Source of the DNA: Secundilactobacillus mixtipabuli
GTDB taxonomy: Bacteria; Bacillota; Bacilli; Lactobacillales; Lactobacillaceae
Assembly: GCF_002217925.1 (NCBI RefSeq)
Contig: NZ_BCMF01000009.1
Span: 45,576 to 109,575, forward strand
Reading direction: 5' to 3'
Length of the DNA stretch: 64,000 bases
In this document: positions 53,302-62,317 of the stretch, one piece after another
Layout of the letters: each line of letters opens with the position of its first letter
Numbering within the stretch: the first letter of the stretch is position 1
The notes under the pieces: generated by a model
Databases searched by the model: none
Seen by the model: the letters and a program-made list of their open reading frames with translations, nothing else
What the model was told of the DNA's origin: nothing
Translations under genes and position numbers: made by a program

Positions 53302-53659
53302 GATTCTCACCCGCCACTTCAATCTCAACATTATCAAAGATTCCTGGCATTGGGACACTGTACTTACGGATTTTGATGGTAATTTGGGTTGCCGTTGGAA
53401 AACCTTTTAATAACACTTTTAATAACTCGTTTGCTAGCGATTCAATCAGCTTATAAGAATGCGTATGCACGAACTTGTCAATCGTTTCGTTCACATCCGC
53501 GTAACTAATCGTCTCATCCAAATCATCGTGCTGAACTTTTTCTTCGATGGGATAATTCAAGGCAACATCAATTGCCAGCTGTTGACCGTTTTTTCGTTCT
53601 TCAGGAAATACACCATTAAAAGTATGAAACTTAAGATTATTAATTCGAATAACGCCCAA
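53294..53659 (-). CDS. folB: Dihydroneopterin aldolase
   Basis: 121 residues from a TTG start, 9 nt after AGGAGG. FHTFNGVFPEERKNGQQLAI, DLDETISYADV, HSYKLIESLANELL (catalytic Glu). First gene of folB-K-E-C-rdgB-folP; folA and pab genes are not here. Confidence 0.95.
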   Translation of the reverse strand: MGVIRINNLKFHTFNGVFPEERKNGQQLAIDVALNYPIEEKVQHDDLDETISYADVNETIDKFVHTHSYKLIESLANELLKVLLKGFPTATQITIKIRKYSVPMPGIFDNVEIEVAGENRV

Positions 53660-53784
53660 GGTGTCGTTCCTCCTCTAAATGCAGCTAAATTGTTTCTATT
53701 TTACCATCTATTACAGGTTTAGACACCTATCAGACACGTTTTTTGGTACACTGAATATAACGTCTTCTTGAAAGGATGATGAAG

Positions 53785-54288
53785 TTGAATAATCGAAACT
53801 TTAAGTATCCAGATACTGCTGCCTATGAGAGTATCATCGCTTACTTCGACTCAAAAAACATTAAGCTTGATGACATTGCATCGATTACATATAATATGCA
53901 GTTGCAATTTCTGCCAGACCTTAAGAAAGAAGAAGCCATGTCTGCTGTAATCGACGTCCTACACAAACGAGAAGTCATGAACAACGCTATGGTGGGCATC
54001 GCCCTTGATCGACTGGCAACTCAAAAAGAATTGCCCGAACCGCTTCAAAGTATCGTTGAAAATGACGCTGGGGTCTTTGGCGTGGATGAATTACTTGCCG
54101 AAGGGGGTATCTCCGGTATCTACGGTAAGATCGCGACAACTAATTTTGGCTATCTCGACCGTCAAAAGCACGGTATTTTAAAGCGTTTAGACACGGTTCA
54201 AGGCAAGGGTGTTAACACGTTCTTAGACGATATTATTGCAGCTATCGCCGCTGCTGCTGGTGCAAAACTGGCTCATAAGTACGCTTAA
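53785..54288 (+). CDS. pgpA: Phosphatidylglycerophosphatase A
   Basis: 167 residues from TTG 53785, 9 nt after AAAGG; ATG 53776 and 53779 are only about 0-3 nt from it, so the start is a judgement. PgpA/YutG features: GVFGVDELLAEGGISGIYGK, DRQKHGILKRLDTVQGKGVN, FLDDIIAAIAAAAGAKL. It would dephosphorylate PGP to phosphatidylglycerol. Confidence 0.83.
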   Translation: MNNRNFKYPDTAAYESIIAYFDSKNIKLDDIASITYNMQLQFLPDLKKEEAMSAVIDVLHKREVMNNAMVGIALDRLATQKELPEPLQSIVENDAGVFGVDELLAEGGISGIYGKIATTNFGYLDRQKHGILKRLDTVQGKGVNTFLDDIIAAIAAAAGAKLAHKYA

Positions 54289-54316
54289 AATCAGTTTTTC
54301 TTAAATTAACGACAGC

Positions 54317-54365
54317 AAAAAGGACTCTGATAAGCCTCCACTGGGAAGTTTTATCAGAGTCCTTC
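54317..54365. terminator. Bidirectional terminator between pgpA and the MerR-like gene
   Basis: AAGGACTCTGATAA pairs with TTATCAGAGTCCTT around a 20-nt loop. Confidence 0.88.
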
Positions 54366-54393
54366 TATTCTATTAATTGCATGATTACAAAGA

Positions 54394-54606
54394 TTATATT
54401 TTGGTTTCACAAAGCGGCATCAACGTTTTAAGTTCTTCTACTGACGAACCGTTCTCAACAAAACAGTTCACCATGTCTAGCCAGTAAAGATCGCTGTCTG
54501 AATACAAACTGGCCTCATCCTTACATGGTAGCAGCCCCGCACGCGTATACGCAGCAATCTGATCCGCTGTGATGCCCGACTTAGCTGCAATTTCCGTCAA
54601 AGTCAT
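54394..54606 (-). CDS. Stand-alone MerR-type HTH protein
   Basis: 70 residues consisting only of a MerR-like winged helix: LTEIAAKSGITADQIAAYTR, AGLLP, YSDSDLYWLDMVNCFVENGS. There is no effector or dimerisation helix, which makes it much shorter than normal MerR regulators (at least 110 residues). It could be a truncated regulator or an excisionase-like small DNA-binding protein. Confidence 0.7.
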   Translation of the reverse strand: MTLTEIAAKSGITADQIAAYTRAGLLPCKDEASLYSDSDLYWLDMVNCFVENGSSVEELKTLMPLCETKI

Positions 54607-55011
54607 CAGTTTTACCTACCCTTTCAATGGTTATCAAAGGTATTTTACACTGTCTGCGAAGAATTGCAATGGGTAGACTGAGAAATAGCCTCTGGCACTG
54701 ATATAACAGCTGTTAAGCTGAATAATAGTAAAAAAGCTTGCATTAATTTATCCCAGCCATTATCTTATACACGGACAAGTTCTGAACAAATTCCCGCCAA
54801 AATCGAAGCTTATCCAATTGGCTCGTCTTTTCTATTCAAAACGTTTCAGACTAGATGATGACGCTAAATTCTATTTTCTAAAATTTTCTTTCAAAATAGT
54901 TGTTTTGTGTGAAAGCTGTTTTCATATGTGTTTACTTCCAATAAATAGTTTACTTAGTCAAACTGTTACAGAAACTTTTCTTAATTCCCTTTATTTACTT
55001 TGAATTTGTTA

Positions 55012-55070
55012 TATAATAATTTCGACACGAGTGGTCTAGACGATATTGCTTTGTCCATGGCGCACTCGTC
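55012..55070 (+). promoter_or_regulatory. zwf -10 element and 5-prime UTR hairpin
   Basis: TATAAT (55012-55017; no good -35) precedes an RNA stem ACGAGTG (55027-55033) and CACTCGT (55063-55069), with an 8-bp palindrome GTCTAGAC inside. It ends 41 nt before the zwf start. The rest of the 504-bp gap upstream is AT-rich with no ORF. Confidence 0.55.
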
Positions 55071-55110
55071 ATTGACTGCTTTACCTCATAAAATTTAAGG
55101 AGTGACTGTA

Positions 55111-56583
55111 TTGGCTGCAGAAAGAACTTCACTATTTATCTTCTTTGGCGGGACTGGTGACCTAGCTTACCGGAAACTTTATCCTTCCATGTATAACTTA
55201 TATAAAAAGGGTACTTTAAGAGAACATTTTGGTGTTCTTGGTACTTCACGTGAAAAATTAACCGATGAACAATTTCGGGACCAAGTTCGTAAGTCACTTG
55301 GAACGACTAAGACTGATAAAGATGCTGAAAAGTTCATTTCACACTTTGTCTACGAAGCACATGACGTTACTGACAAAGCACACTACCAAGTATTGAAGAC
55401 ACGTGCAGAAGAATTAGATAAGAAGTACGAGTTGAATGGCAACCGGATCTTCTACCTTTCACTTGCACCATCATTCTTCGGCACAGTTGCCGGTTTCTTA
55501 AAGACTGAAGGCTTGACTGACACTAAAGGCTTCGACCGTGTCGTTATCGAAAAGCCATTTGGTCGTGACTTCGACTCAGCTCAACAATTAAACGATGCTT
55601 TAAGCAAGTCATTCGATGAAGAACAAATCTTCCGGATCGACCACTACTTAGGTAAAGAAATGATTCAAAACATTGAAGCCGTTCGTTTTGGTAACACATT
55701 GGTTGAATCCCTTTGGAACAACCGTTACATTGATAACATCCAAGTTACTTTATCAGAAAAACTGGGTGTTGAAGAACGTGCCTCATACTATGACAACTCC
55801 GGTGCTTTACGTGACATGGTTCAAAACCATATCATGCAAATCGTCAGCTTACTTGCTATGGAACAACCCGTTTCATTCACCGACGTTGATATCCGGGCTG
55901 AAAAAGTGAAGGCTTTACGTTCACTTCGTGTCTACAACGTTGCTGAAGCTTCAACCAACTTCGTTCGTGGCCAATATGGCGCTGGCGATAGCCAACGTGC
56001 TTACCGTGATGAAGACAATGTGCCTCACGATTCAAACAACGATACGTTCGTTGCTGGGAAGTTATTATTTGATAACTACCGTTGGTCAGGTACACCATTC
56101 TACATCCGGACTGGTAAGATGTTAGCTGACAAGTTCACCCGTGTGGACGTTGTCTTCAAGAAACCATTGATCGACATCTTCTCATTCCCACAAAACCACA
56201 ACGCACCGCTTGAAGCTAACGTTTTGACAATGTACATTGAACCACATGCTGGTTTCTCACTTCGTCTGAACGCTAAGACAAACGGCCAAGGTTTCCAAAC
56301 TGAACCAATCAATTTGGACTACTTCGTTGATGCTAAGGATTCAAAGGCTACACCAGAACCTTACGAACGTTTGATTCACGATGTTATGAAGGGTGACGGT
56401 ACCAACTTCTCAAGTTGGCAAGAAGTTTCCTACGCATGGCGCTTTGTGGATCAAATCCGTAAAGTTTGGGACTTACAACAACCACAATTCCCTAACTACA
56501 CCCCAGGTTCAATGGGCCCTGCATCAGCTGACGAATTGATTCAACGCGATCACCGTCAATGGGTATACCGTTTAAACAAGTAA
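55111..56583 (+). CDS. zwf: Glucose-6-phosphate 1-dehydrogenase
   Basis: 490 residues from TTG 55111, 8 nt after AAGGAG. NAD(P) motif FFGGTGDLAYRKLYPS, catalytic RIDHYLGKEM, FYIRTGKML. First step of the oxidative phosphogluconate route feeding phosphoketolase. Codon use looks highly biased, suggesting strong expression. Its own terminator separates it from gnd. Confidence 0.97.
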   Translation: MAAERTSLFIFFGGTGDLAYRKLYPSMYNLYKKGTLREHFGVLGTSREKLTDEQFRDQVRKSLGTTKTDKDAEKFISHFVYEAHDVTDKAHYQVLKTRAEELDKKYELNGNRIFYLSLAPSFFGTVAGFLKTEGLTDTKGFDRVVIEKPFGRDFDSAQQLNDALSKSFDEEQIFRIDHYLGKEMIQNIEAVRFGNTLVESLWNNRYIDNIQVTLSEKLGVEERASYYDNSGALRDMVQNHIMQIVSLLAMEQPVSFTDVDIRAEKVKALRSLRVYNVAEASTNFVRGQYGAGDSQRAYRDEDNVPHDSNNDTFVAGKLLFDNYRWSGTPFYIRTGKMLADKFTRVDVVFKKPLIDIFSFPQNHNAPLEANVLTMYIEPHAGFSLRLNAKTNGQGFQTEPINLDYFVDAKDSKATPEPYERLIHDVMKGDGTNFSSWQEVSYAWRFVDQIRKVWDLQQPQFPNYTPGSMGPASADELIQRDHRQWVYRLNK

Positions 56584-56600
56584 TTTATTAAGATTAAACT

Positions 56601-56643
56601 AAAAGGCTCGCAATTCTGAAGATTAGAATTGCGAGTTTTTTTT
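56601..56643 (+). terminator. zwf terminator
   Basis: CTCGCAATTC pairs with GAATTGCGAG, followed by eight T. Confidence 0.9.
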
Positions 56644-56777
56644 GTGTATCCTTAAGTCGATAGTGCTTGTGAAATTTCACTAATTTCAGATTATTATCAA
56701 TTATTTGTAAGCACTTTATTTCAATAGAACATTAAGTTTATACCTTATTTTTTTATTTCTTAAATGGGTGCTGTTTC

Positions 56778-56796
56778 TTCACATTCTAATTGTGAA
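56778..56796. promoter_or_regulatory. Inverted repeat upstream of gnd
   Basis: TTCACA (56778-56783) and TGTGAA (56791-56796), 7-bp spacer; about 55 bp upstream of gnd near the likely promoter. The arms have the opposite order to a Rex site. Confidence 0.35.
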
Positions 56797-56850
56797 ATGT
56801 TAAACTAAGACTGTGATTCAACTAATATTTCATTAAAAGGAAGGTTTGTA

Positions 56851-58287
56851 ATGGCAGATAAATTAGCGAATATCGGTGTTGTCGGAATGGCTGTTATGGG
56901 TAAGAACTTGGCCCTTAACATTGAAAGCCGCGGCTTCACTGTTGGTATTTATAACCGTACAGCTGCAAAAACTGATCAAGTGATGAAAGATCACAGCGAC
57001 AAGAAACTGATTCCTAGTCATACAATTGAAGACTTTGTAGATTCATTGGAAAAACCTCGTCGGATCCTTCTGATGGTTAAAGCTGGTAAGCCAACTGATG
57101 CTGTTATCGATGAATTAATTCCATTACTCGACAAGGGTGATGTTTTAATTGATGGTGGTAACACAAACTTCCATGATACGATGGCACGCAACGCAAAACT
57201 GGATAAGTCAGGAATTAACTTTATCGGCATGGGTGTTTCTGGTGGTGAACTTGGTGCTCTTCAAGGCCCATCATTAATGCCTGGTGGCCAAAAAGAAGCT
57301 TATGATCTGGTTGCGCCAATCTTGGAAAAGATCTCTGCTAAAGCTACCCAAGATGGTAAGCCATGTGTTGCTTACATCGGCCCTAACGGTGCTGGTCATT
57401 ACGTTAAAATGGTTCACAACGGTATCGAATACGGTGATGAGGAACTGATCGACGAAAGCTACAACATCATGCGCAACGTGTTAGGTATTTCCGTAGATGA
57501 AATGGCTGACATCTTCAAAGAATGGAACAAGGGTGAACTTGACAGTTACTTGATTGAAATCACTGCTGACATTTTGAGCCGTAAAGATGACCTTGGCGAC
57601 GACAAAACCAAACCTATTGTTGACATGATTTTAGACCGTGGTAACAACAAAGGGACTGGTAAGTGGAGTTCAGAGGACGCCTTGAACGTCCAAGTACCAC
57701 AATCCGTGATTACCGAAGCCGTTTACGCCCGTTACATTTCCATGATGAAGGACGAACGTGTCGCTGCTTCTAAGACGTTACCAGCTCCAAAGGCTAACGA
57801 ACAACTTGGTGACAAGAAGGAAATGGTTGAAAAGATTCGTCAAGCCCTCTACTTCAGCAAACTCATGAGTTATGCTCAAGGGTTTGAACAACTTCGGTTC
57901 GCTTCAGAAGCCTATGGTTGGGACTTACAGTTTGGTCAATTAGCTCAAATCTGGCGCGCCGGTTGCATCATCCGTGCCCGCTTCCTGCAAAACATTACCG
58001 ATGCTTACGACAAGAAACCTGATTTGACTAACTTGCTGTTGGACGACTACTTCAAGGACATTGCTGCGAAGTACCAAGAATCAACCCGTGAAGTCGTTGC
58101 TTTAGCTGTTAAGATGGGCGTTCCAGTACCATCATTCAGTGCCGCAATTACTTACTACGATTCATACCGTTCAGAAGTCTTGCCTGCTAACTTACTGCAA
58201 GCACAACGGGACTACTTCGGTGCCCACACTTACGAACGTGTTGACCGCGATGGCATGTTCCACTACCCATGGTATGAAGAACAATAA
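56851..58287 (+). CDS. gnd: 6-phosphogluconate dehydrogenase (decarboxylating)
   Basis: 478 residues. NAD(P) motif [49 protein letters not shown], the catalytic Lys in [17 protein letters not shown]. Yields ribulose-5-P, CO2 and NAD(P)H. Separate promoter from zwf. Strong codon bias. Confidence 0.97.
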   Translation: MADKLANIGVVGMAVMGKNLALNIESRGFTVGIYNRTAAKTDQVMKDHSDKKLIPSHTIEDFVDSLEKPRRILLMVKAGKPTDAVIDELIPLLDKGDVLIDGGNTNFHDTMARNAKLDKSGINFIGMGVSGGELGALQGPSLMPGGQKEAYDLVAPILEKISAKATQDGKPCVAYIGPNGAGHYVKMVHNGIEYGDEELIDESYNIMRNVLGISVDEMADIFKEWNKGELDSYLIEITADILSRKDDLGDDKTKPIVDMILDRGNNKGTGKWSSEDALNVQVPQSVITEAVYARYISMMKDERVAASKTLPAPKANEQLGDKKEMVEKIRQALYFSKLMSYAQGFEQLRFASEAYGWDLQFGQLAQIWRAGCIIRARFLQNITDAYDKKPDLTNLLLDDYFKDIAAKYQESTREVVALAVKMGVPVPSFSAAITYYDSYRSEVLPANLLQAQRDYFGAHTYERVDRDGMFHYPWYEEQ

Positions 58288-58298
58288 AAACAAGCTGC

Positions 58299-58373
58299 GC
58301 CAAAACTCGGTAGTTGCCAGAGTTTAACGTAAAAATGCCTATTCCGCGATTTTGCAGAATAGGCATTTTTTTT
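58299..58373 (-). repeat. Dispersed structured repeat, copy 7 (terminal hairpin only)
   Basis: Reverse orientation. Right-arm frame on the plus strand: AAAACTCGGTAGTTGCCAGA, GTTTAACGTAAAA, and core AAATGCCTATTC against GAATAGGCATTT. Serves as terminator between gnd and the convergent vanZ-like gene. Confidence 0.7.
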
Positions 58374-58377
58374 CGAT

Positions 58378-58914
58378 TTAATGTTTTACTGAGAAAAAAC
58401 TCACTAACCGTTTCAATGGTGAATGAAGTAGTACCCACACTATCACGTAGCCAATCACAACGCCACTGGCATTCGTCATCATATCGTTGACGTCGATCCA
58501 CCGTGACATGTTCAAAAAACTGTCTAGGACAAATTGTGTACTCTCAATCCCAAGACCGATTAAAATACCGATAGCAACGATTTGTTTAAAATTCGTTTTA
58601 AACAATAATTTCAAATAAACGCCCATTGGCACCAACATCAAAATATTCAGGTAAAAATCTAACTCAATCCCTCGAAACGGAATCGGGTTAGTCGGTGCTG
58701 ACCCCACCCAATAAGGTTTCATAGTGGGCCCGTTACCAAATGCATAGGCTGTTGGGGTTAACGTTAAATAGCCCACAACGGCGAGGTAAATACCAAACGT
58801 CACAATAGTGACCATCTGGCCTAACGTTCTCTTTTGGCCGGTTAAAATCCCTATCCCAATCATCATGATGAAGATGTAAGCGAGATAGGGCAGCCATTGA
58901 GAATAATTGATCAT
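58378..58914 (-). CDS. VanZ-like family membrane protein
   Basis: 178 residues with four to five hydrophobic segments. The VanZ signature is visible in FYLNILMLVPMGVYL, GLGIESTQFVL and SRWIDVNDMMTNASGVVIGY. VanZ proteins can confer low-level glycopeptide tolerance in enterococci, but members like this one are widespread in Firmicutes with unknown function. Confidence 0.88.
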   Translation of the reverse strand: MINYSQWLPYLAYIFIMMIGIGILTGQKRTLGQMVTIVTFGIYLAVVGYLTLTPTAYAFGNGPTMKPYWVGSAPTNPIPFRGIELDFYLNILMLVPMGVYLKLLFKTNFKQIVAIGILIGLGIESTQFVLDSFLNMSRWIDVNDMMTNASGVVIGYVIVWVLLHSPLKRLVSFFSVKH

Positions 58915-59034
58915 CCCACACTCTCCTTTAAAATAGCCAAGGTCCTTAATACCCTTGGCGGATTCCCGTTCATAGCGATTCTATTCACCACTATAAGCGT
59001 TAACCAATTCGAAAGATAGGGAGATCAGGCGTGC

Positions 59035-59676
59035 TTAAACGTTTTTTAAAGCTTCTTTGATTGGTGTGTCACCCGTAATCACCGGGATAGTTCTCTTAAT
59101 GGTCTGGGGTTGATCTAAGAGAGCCACAACAGTTCTGGCCACATCCTCACGCGCCACTGAGCCGCCTTCTACGCCACTGATATTAATTTTACCGACCCCT
59201 TTATCAAAGGTCAGTGCGCCTGGTTCGACAATGGTGTAATCCAAGTTAGTCCGGGTCCGCAGCCACTCATCAGCGTAAAATTTAGCGGCATAATAGGGCC
59301 GAATGGCATCGTTCCAACGATTACGGTTTTCAGCCCACAGTGCGCTGACCATGATATATCGTTTCACACCAGCAATTTCAGCCGCCTGCATGCTTTTAAC
59401 CGCACCATCTAAGTCTACCAATAACGTCATATCATCGCCTGTTTTACCCCCTGATCCGGCCGTAAAGATGATTGCGTCAAAACCATCAAGGGTCACACCC
59501 ATTTCTTCTGGACGCCCCAGTAAGTCAACGTGGGCCGTTTTAATATCGTGATCCTCAAAGAAGGCCGCTTGCTCAGGTTTTCTAATCCCCGCAACGACTT
59601 CTTCCCCCTTTTCATTCAGTTGCTGGCTAATCAGTCGGCCAATATTACCATTAGCGCCAATAACAAATACTTTCAT
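59035..59676 (-). CDS. Atypical SDR, NAD(P)H-binding oxidoreductase
   Basis: 213 residues from ATG 59676 (MKVFVIGANGNIGRLISQQL), 8 nt after GGAGG. GANGNIG dinucleotide motif; MVSALWAENRNR and YTIVEPGALTF typical of the BLVRB/YwnB-like group. Substrate unknown. Confidence 0.85.
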   Translation of the reverse strand: MKVFVIGANGNIGRLISQQLNEKGEEVVAGIRKPEQAAFFEDHDIKTAHVDLLGRPEEMGVTLDGFDAIIFTAGSGGKTGDDMTLLVDLDGAVKSMQAAEIAGVKRYIMVSALWAENRNRWNDAIRPYYAAKFYADEWLRTRTNLDYTIVEPGALTFDKGVGKINISGVEGGSVAREDVARTVVALLDQPQTIKRTIPVITGDTPIKEALKNV

Positions 59677-59842
59677 AAAAATATCCTCCACTTGTATGTA
59701 CTAGATGTATAGTTACTCATTATACCTATCATTATGGTCTAGTGCTATTATCCAGGCTCGCATTTACCCTTTGAATAAAAAAATCGATGCAGCCCATTTT
59801 ATTGGCTTCATCGATTATAAAGAGCGTATTAATGAAAGGGAA

Positions 59843-60193
59843 TTAAAGTCCCTTTGAAATCTCATCGTACTTTTGCTGGTACCATTCATCATAAGATTGA
59901 TTAGTCATGACACCATTTTCCATAAATGACAGGTCCAGAGACGAAATAATACGGGCAAATAATTCGCCATCATTTTGATATAAGTAATCGCGGAGTTGAT
60001 CCGGATGGAAATTGGAATTGAGTTGAATATCGTGGTTAATCTGTTCAATTTCGTATTGAATCGGATAATCAGTCAAAATTTCAAGACTCTTGTTCGAATA
60101 TTTTCTAAGATAGAAATCAATAAAGTCGTGAATTGCACGAGACTTGGCTTCATCACTCAATTGATCAAATAAAACGACACCTGGTTGTAGCAC
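59843..60193 (-). CDS. Hypothetical protein
   Basis: 116 residues from GTG 60193 (8 nt after AAGGAG; the GTG at 60202 overlaps that box). Acidic and helical: QLSDEAKSRAIHDFIDFYLR, then MTNQSYDEWYQQKYDEISKG. No family recognised. Convergent with nothing; monocistronic between SDR and threonine aldolase genes. Confidence 0.65.
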   Translation of the reverse strand: MLQPGVVLFDQLSDEAKSRAIHDFIDFYLRKYSNKSLEILTDYPIQYEIEQINHDIQLNSNFHPDQLRDYLYQNDGELFARIISSLDLSFMENGVMTNQSYDEWYQQKYDEISKGL

Positions 60194-60400
60194 GAAGATC
60201 ACTCCTTAAATTAATAAAAGCATTTACGTTTTAATCCGCAATATAAGTATAGTTCTTTTAAATGCTTTTTGTAAGGGAGTACGAGCAACTCACTAGATCA
60301 GCAGCGTTTATCCACCTGCTAATTAAATCCGTTTCATAAAAACGCTTAAAAAAGCGTAAACTATAACTAGCATTAATTACAGCATTAAAAGGAGAAAATC

Positions 60401-61426
60401 ATGTTACCTTTCGCAAATGATTATTCACGTGGTGCACACCCTAAAGTATTACAAGCCCTAATTGATACCAATATGGATGCACAACCTGGCTACGGTCAAG
60501 ACATCTACACGAAACGAGCAGCTCAAAAAATCCAAGCTGCCTGCGAAGCACCCGACGCAGAGGTGTTTTTCATCTCTGGAGGGACCCAAACCAATCAAGT
60601 TGTCATTTCAAACCTATTAGATGGTGACGAGGGTGTTGTAGCCGCTGATTCTGGTCACATTAATTTCCACGAAGCCGGTTCAATCGAATATACCGGTCAT
60701 AAAGTCCTCACACTTCCTGGTGAGAGGGGGAAAATCACGGCGAAAAATCTTCAGTCTTACCTCGATGATTGGCAGGCAGACGAAAATCACGGTCAAATGG
60801 TTGCACCAGGATTAGTGTACATCTCGTTTTCTACTGAGTTGGGTACGCTATATAGCAAGCAAGAACTGGCTGACCTCTCACAAGTCTGCCGGCAAAACCA
60901 AATCCCCCTATTTATGGACGGCGCGCGCTTAGGCTACGGTTTAATGAGCCCAGAATGTGACCTAAGTCTAGCGGATATTGCTAAATACTGTGATATTTTC
61001 TATATTGGCGGCACTAAAGTCGGTGCACTCGCTGGGGAAGCAGTCGTCTTCACAAAACATAACGTACCTAAGCGATTTACCACAAAAATCAAACGACAAG
61101 GTGCCATGTTAGCCAAGGGCCGTTTGATTGGTGTTCAATTTGACGCACTCTTTACGGATAATCTCTATTTTAAGCTCAGCCAGCACGCCATTGATTTAGC
61201 AATGAAATTAAAGCGGGCTCTTAAAGATAAGGGCTATCAATTTTTGATTGATTCACCAACCAATCAGCAGTTTGTCGTTGTGACTAATGATCAGTTGGCT
61301 GAGTTAAAGAAACACGTTGACCTGTCCTTCTGGGAAGTCGTTGACGACACACATACAGCAATTCGACTCGTCACAAGTTGGTCAACAACTGAGCAGGAAT
61401 TAGACGCATTAATCGCTATTTTATAG
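60401..61426 (+). CDS. Low-specificity threonine aldolase/beta-eliminating lyase family
   Basis: 341 residues. Fold-type I PLP enzyme: FISGGTQTNQVVISNLL, FMDGARLGYGL (PLP Asp), the Schiff-base Lys in YIGGTKVGALAGEAVVF. Cleaves L-threonine or related beta-hydroxy amino acids to glycine and aldehyde. AAAGGAG precedes the ATG. Monocistronic, just upstream of the M-box. Confidence 0.9.
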   Translation: MLPFANDYSRGAHPKVLQALIDTNMDAQPGYGQDIYTKRAAQKIQAACEAPDAEVFFISGGTQTNQVVISNLLDGDEGVVAADSGHINFHEAGSIEYTGHKVLTLPGERGKITAKNLQSYLDDWQADENHGQMVAPGLVYISFSTELGTLYSKQELADLSQVCRQNQIPLFMDGARLGYGLMSPECDLSLADIAKYCDIFYIGGTKVGALAGEAVVFTKHNVPKRFTTKIKRQGAMLAKGRLIGVQFDALFTDNLYFKLSQHAIDLAMKLKRALKDKGYQFLIDSPTNQQFVVVTNDQLAELKKHVDLSFWEVVDDTHTAIRLVTSWSTTEQELDALIAIL

Positions 61427-61450
61427 TGAAGACCTGACCTTGCAAATCAT

Positions 61451-61479
61451 TTGTCATTTTCAAAAAAAGCATGTATACT
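61451..61479 (+). promoter_or_regulatory. Promoter of the M-box transcript
   Basis: TTGTCA (61451-61456), 17 bp, TATACT (61474-61479). The M-box starts about 20 nt downstream. Confidence 0.75.
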
Positions 61480-61498
61480 TAGGTATGGAAATAGAATA

Positions 61499-61654
61499 AG
61501 CCGTTAGGTGAGGCTCCTATACGGAAAACGCTACTGCTCAGAAACGTCGAAAAACGCCAATGAGTCAGCTGTCCGAGTTAAAAAAAGGCTCGGTCTAATG
61601 TGGCTGTTATCCAATAACTACGCCGTATAGTGCTAAAGCTCAACGATTGGCGAA
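61499..61654 (+). ncRNA. M-box (ykoK) magnesium riboswitch
   Basis: Conserved M-box blocks in order: CGTTAGGTGAGGCTCCTATA (61502-61521), CGCTACTGCTCAGAAACGTC, GAAAAACGCCAATGAGTCAG, a variable hairpin (CCGAGTT...GGCTCGG), then CGCCGTATAGTGCTAAAGCT and CAACGATTGGCG. This is the aptamer that folds with Mg2+. TCAACGATTG (61640-61649) is an exact complement of CAATCGTTGA (61701-61710) in the following terminator, giving a clear antiterminator/terminator switch: low Mg2+ should allow read-through. Confidence 0.93.
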
Positions 61655-61692
61655 TCAACCTGCTATGGGTTATTTAAGTGTGCAAATCAGTG

Positions 61693-61723
61693 CGCTCAGT
61701 CAATCGTTGACTGAGCGTTTTTT
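61693..61723 (+). terminator. Riboswitch-controlled terminator
   Basis: CGCTCAGTCAA (61693-61703) pairs with TTGACTGAGCG (61707-61717) followed by TTTTTT; its left arm and loop pair alternatively with the M-box 3-prime strand. Confidence 0.92.
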
Positions 61724-61740
61724 GATCCTAACGCACGGCA

Positions 61741-62317
61741 ACCAAAACTGGAGGTGAGTAATATGACAACAGAAACATATGATCCTGGATCGCAGTCTTA
61801 TCACGCGTGCCAGGGAAAGCGAGCTGCCATAGCTCACCTTCACGGGAGAAATCGTTAATAACCATCGATTTTCGAACTGTGCTGCTTACTTTCCCTGCCC
61901 TATATTTGGCGGTTTTAAAATGATTAATAAATTGATTGATCACTGTTTTATTCTTCGTAATCAGTGTTGCAGCTGATTAATAGCGAAGAGCCTGAACGTC
62001 ATCGTTAGTGTCATCAATTTATTGTTCGATTGAATTGGGAAAGCAAGGGTTAGCAGTCTGAGTCTCGGTGCCCGAGTTGACCAGGTGACAGTGAGATGTC
62101 GGTCAACTAAAGTTGTGCTTCACCACACGGGGAACTGTGTGGGGAGATTTAAGTGCGGCTAACTACCGCTACAAAGCGTAAGAATTTCACTTTAAAAACG
62201 TCAACCATCATCATAAAACTTTTACTATAACGCCGTCGATTTTGTTAACGAGCATCGCAAGTATAGCTTGATGGGAATCAACCTCACTTGTGGTATCAGC
62301 CAATTGAGATGGCACCG
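61741..62317 (+). ncRNA. Candidate large structured RNA downstream of the M-box
   Basis: About 580 nt with no long ORF but many helices: CAGGGAAAG (61811-61819) with CTTTCCCTG (61889-61897), enclosing GAGCT/AGCTC and GAAATCG/CGATTTTC; AGTTGACC (62075-62082) with GGTCAACT (62101-62108), enclosing GACA/TGTC; CTCGG/CCGAG (62064-62076); CCACAC (62123-62128) with GTGTGG (62137-62142); GCGG/CCGC (62155-62169); GCAAGT with ACTTGT, enclosing TTGAT/ATCAA (62266-62291). It ends at a terminator. I do not recognise it as tmRNA, RNase P, 6S or SRP RNA. Confidence 0.5.
61763..61858 (+). CDS. Small ORF directly controlled by the M-box
   Basis: 31 codons (MTTETYDPGSQSYHACQGKR, then AAIAHLHGRNR, stop) with a strong GGAGGTGA 6 nt before the ATG. 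It is the first translatable frame after the riboswitch terminator. The peptide is basic and contains one Cys and three His; no family recognised. It overlaps the structured RNA, so it may be a regulatory upstream ORF, a small protein, or a chance frame. Confidence 0.5.
   Translation: MTTETYDPGSQSYHACQGKRAAIAHLHGRNR

Noticed and set aside
54818..55003. 61-codon frame upstream of zwf
   Set aside because: AT-rich, Phe/Leu-biased composition with no ribosome binding site; it lies in the zwf promoter region.
61728..61943. 71-codon minus-strand frame across the structured region
   Set aside because: No ribosome binding site, and it overlaps paired RNA segments and the oppositely oriented small ORF with a strong one.
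61741..62317. Degraded Mg transporter gene after the M-box
   Set aside because: No frame shows membrane-helix-like stretches or recognisable MgtE/MgtA/CorA motifs; hairpin density points to RNA. Not excluded without a search.
61741..62317. RNase P RNA, tmRNA, 6S or SRP RNA
   Set aside because: The conserved cores of these RNAs as I know them were not found. A short GGGAAAG segment recalls RNase P, but the surrounding sequence does not fit.
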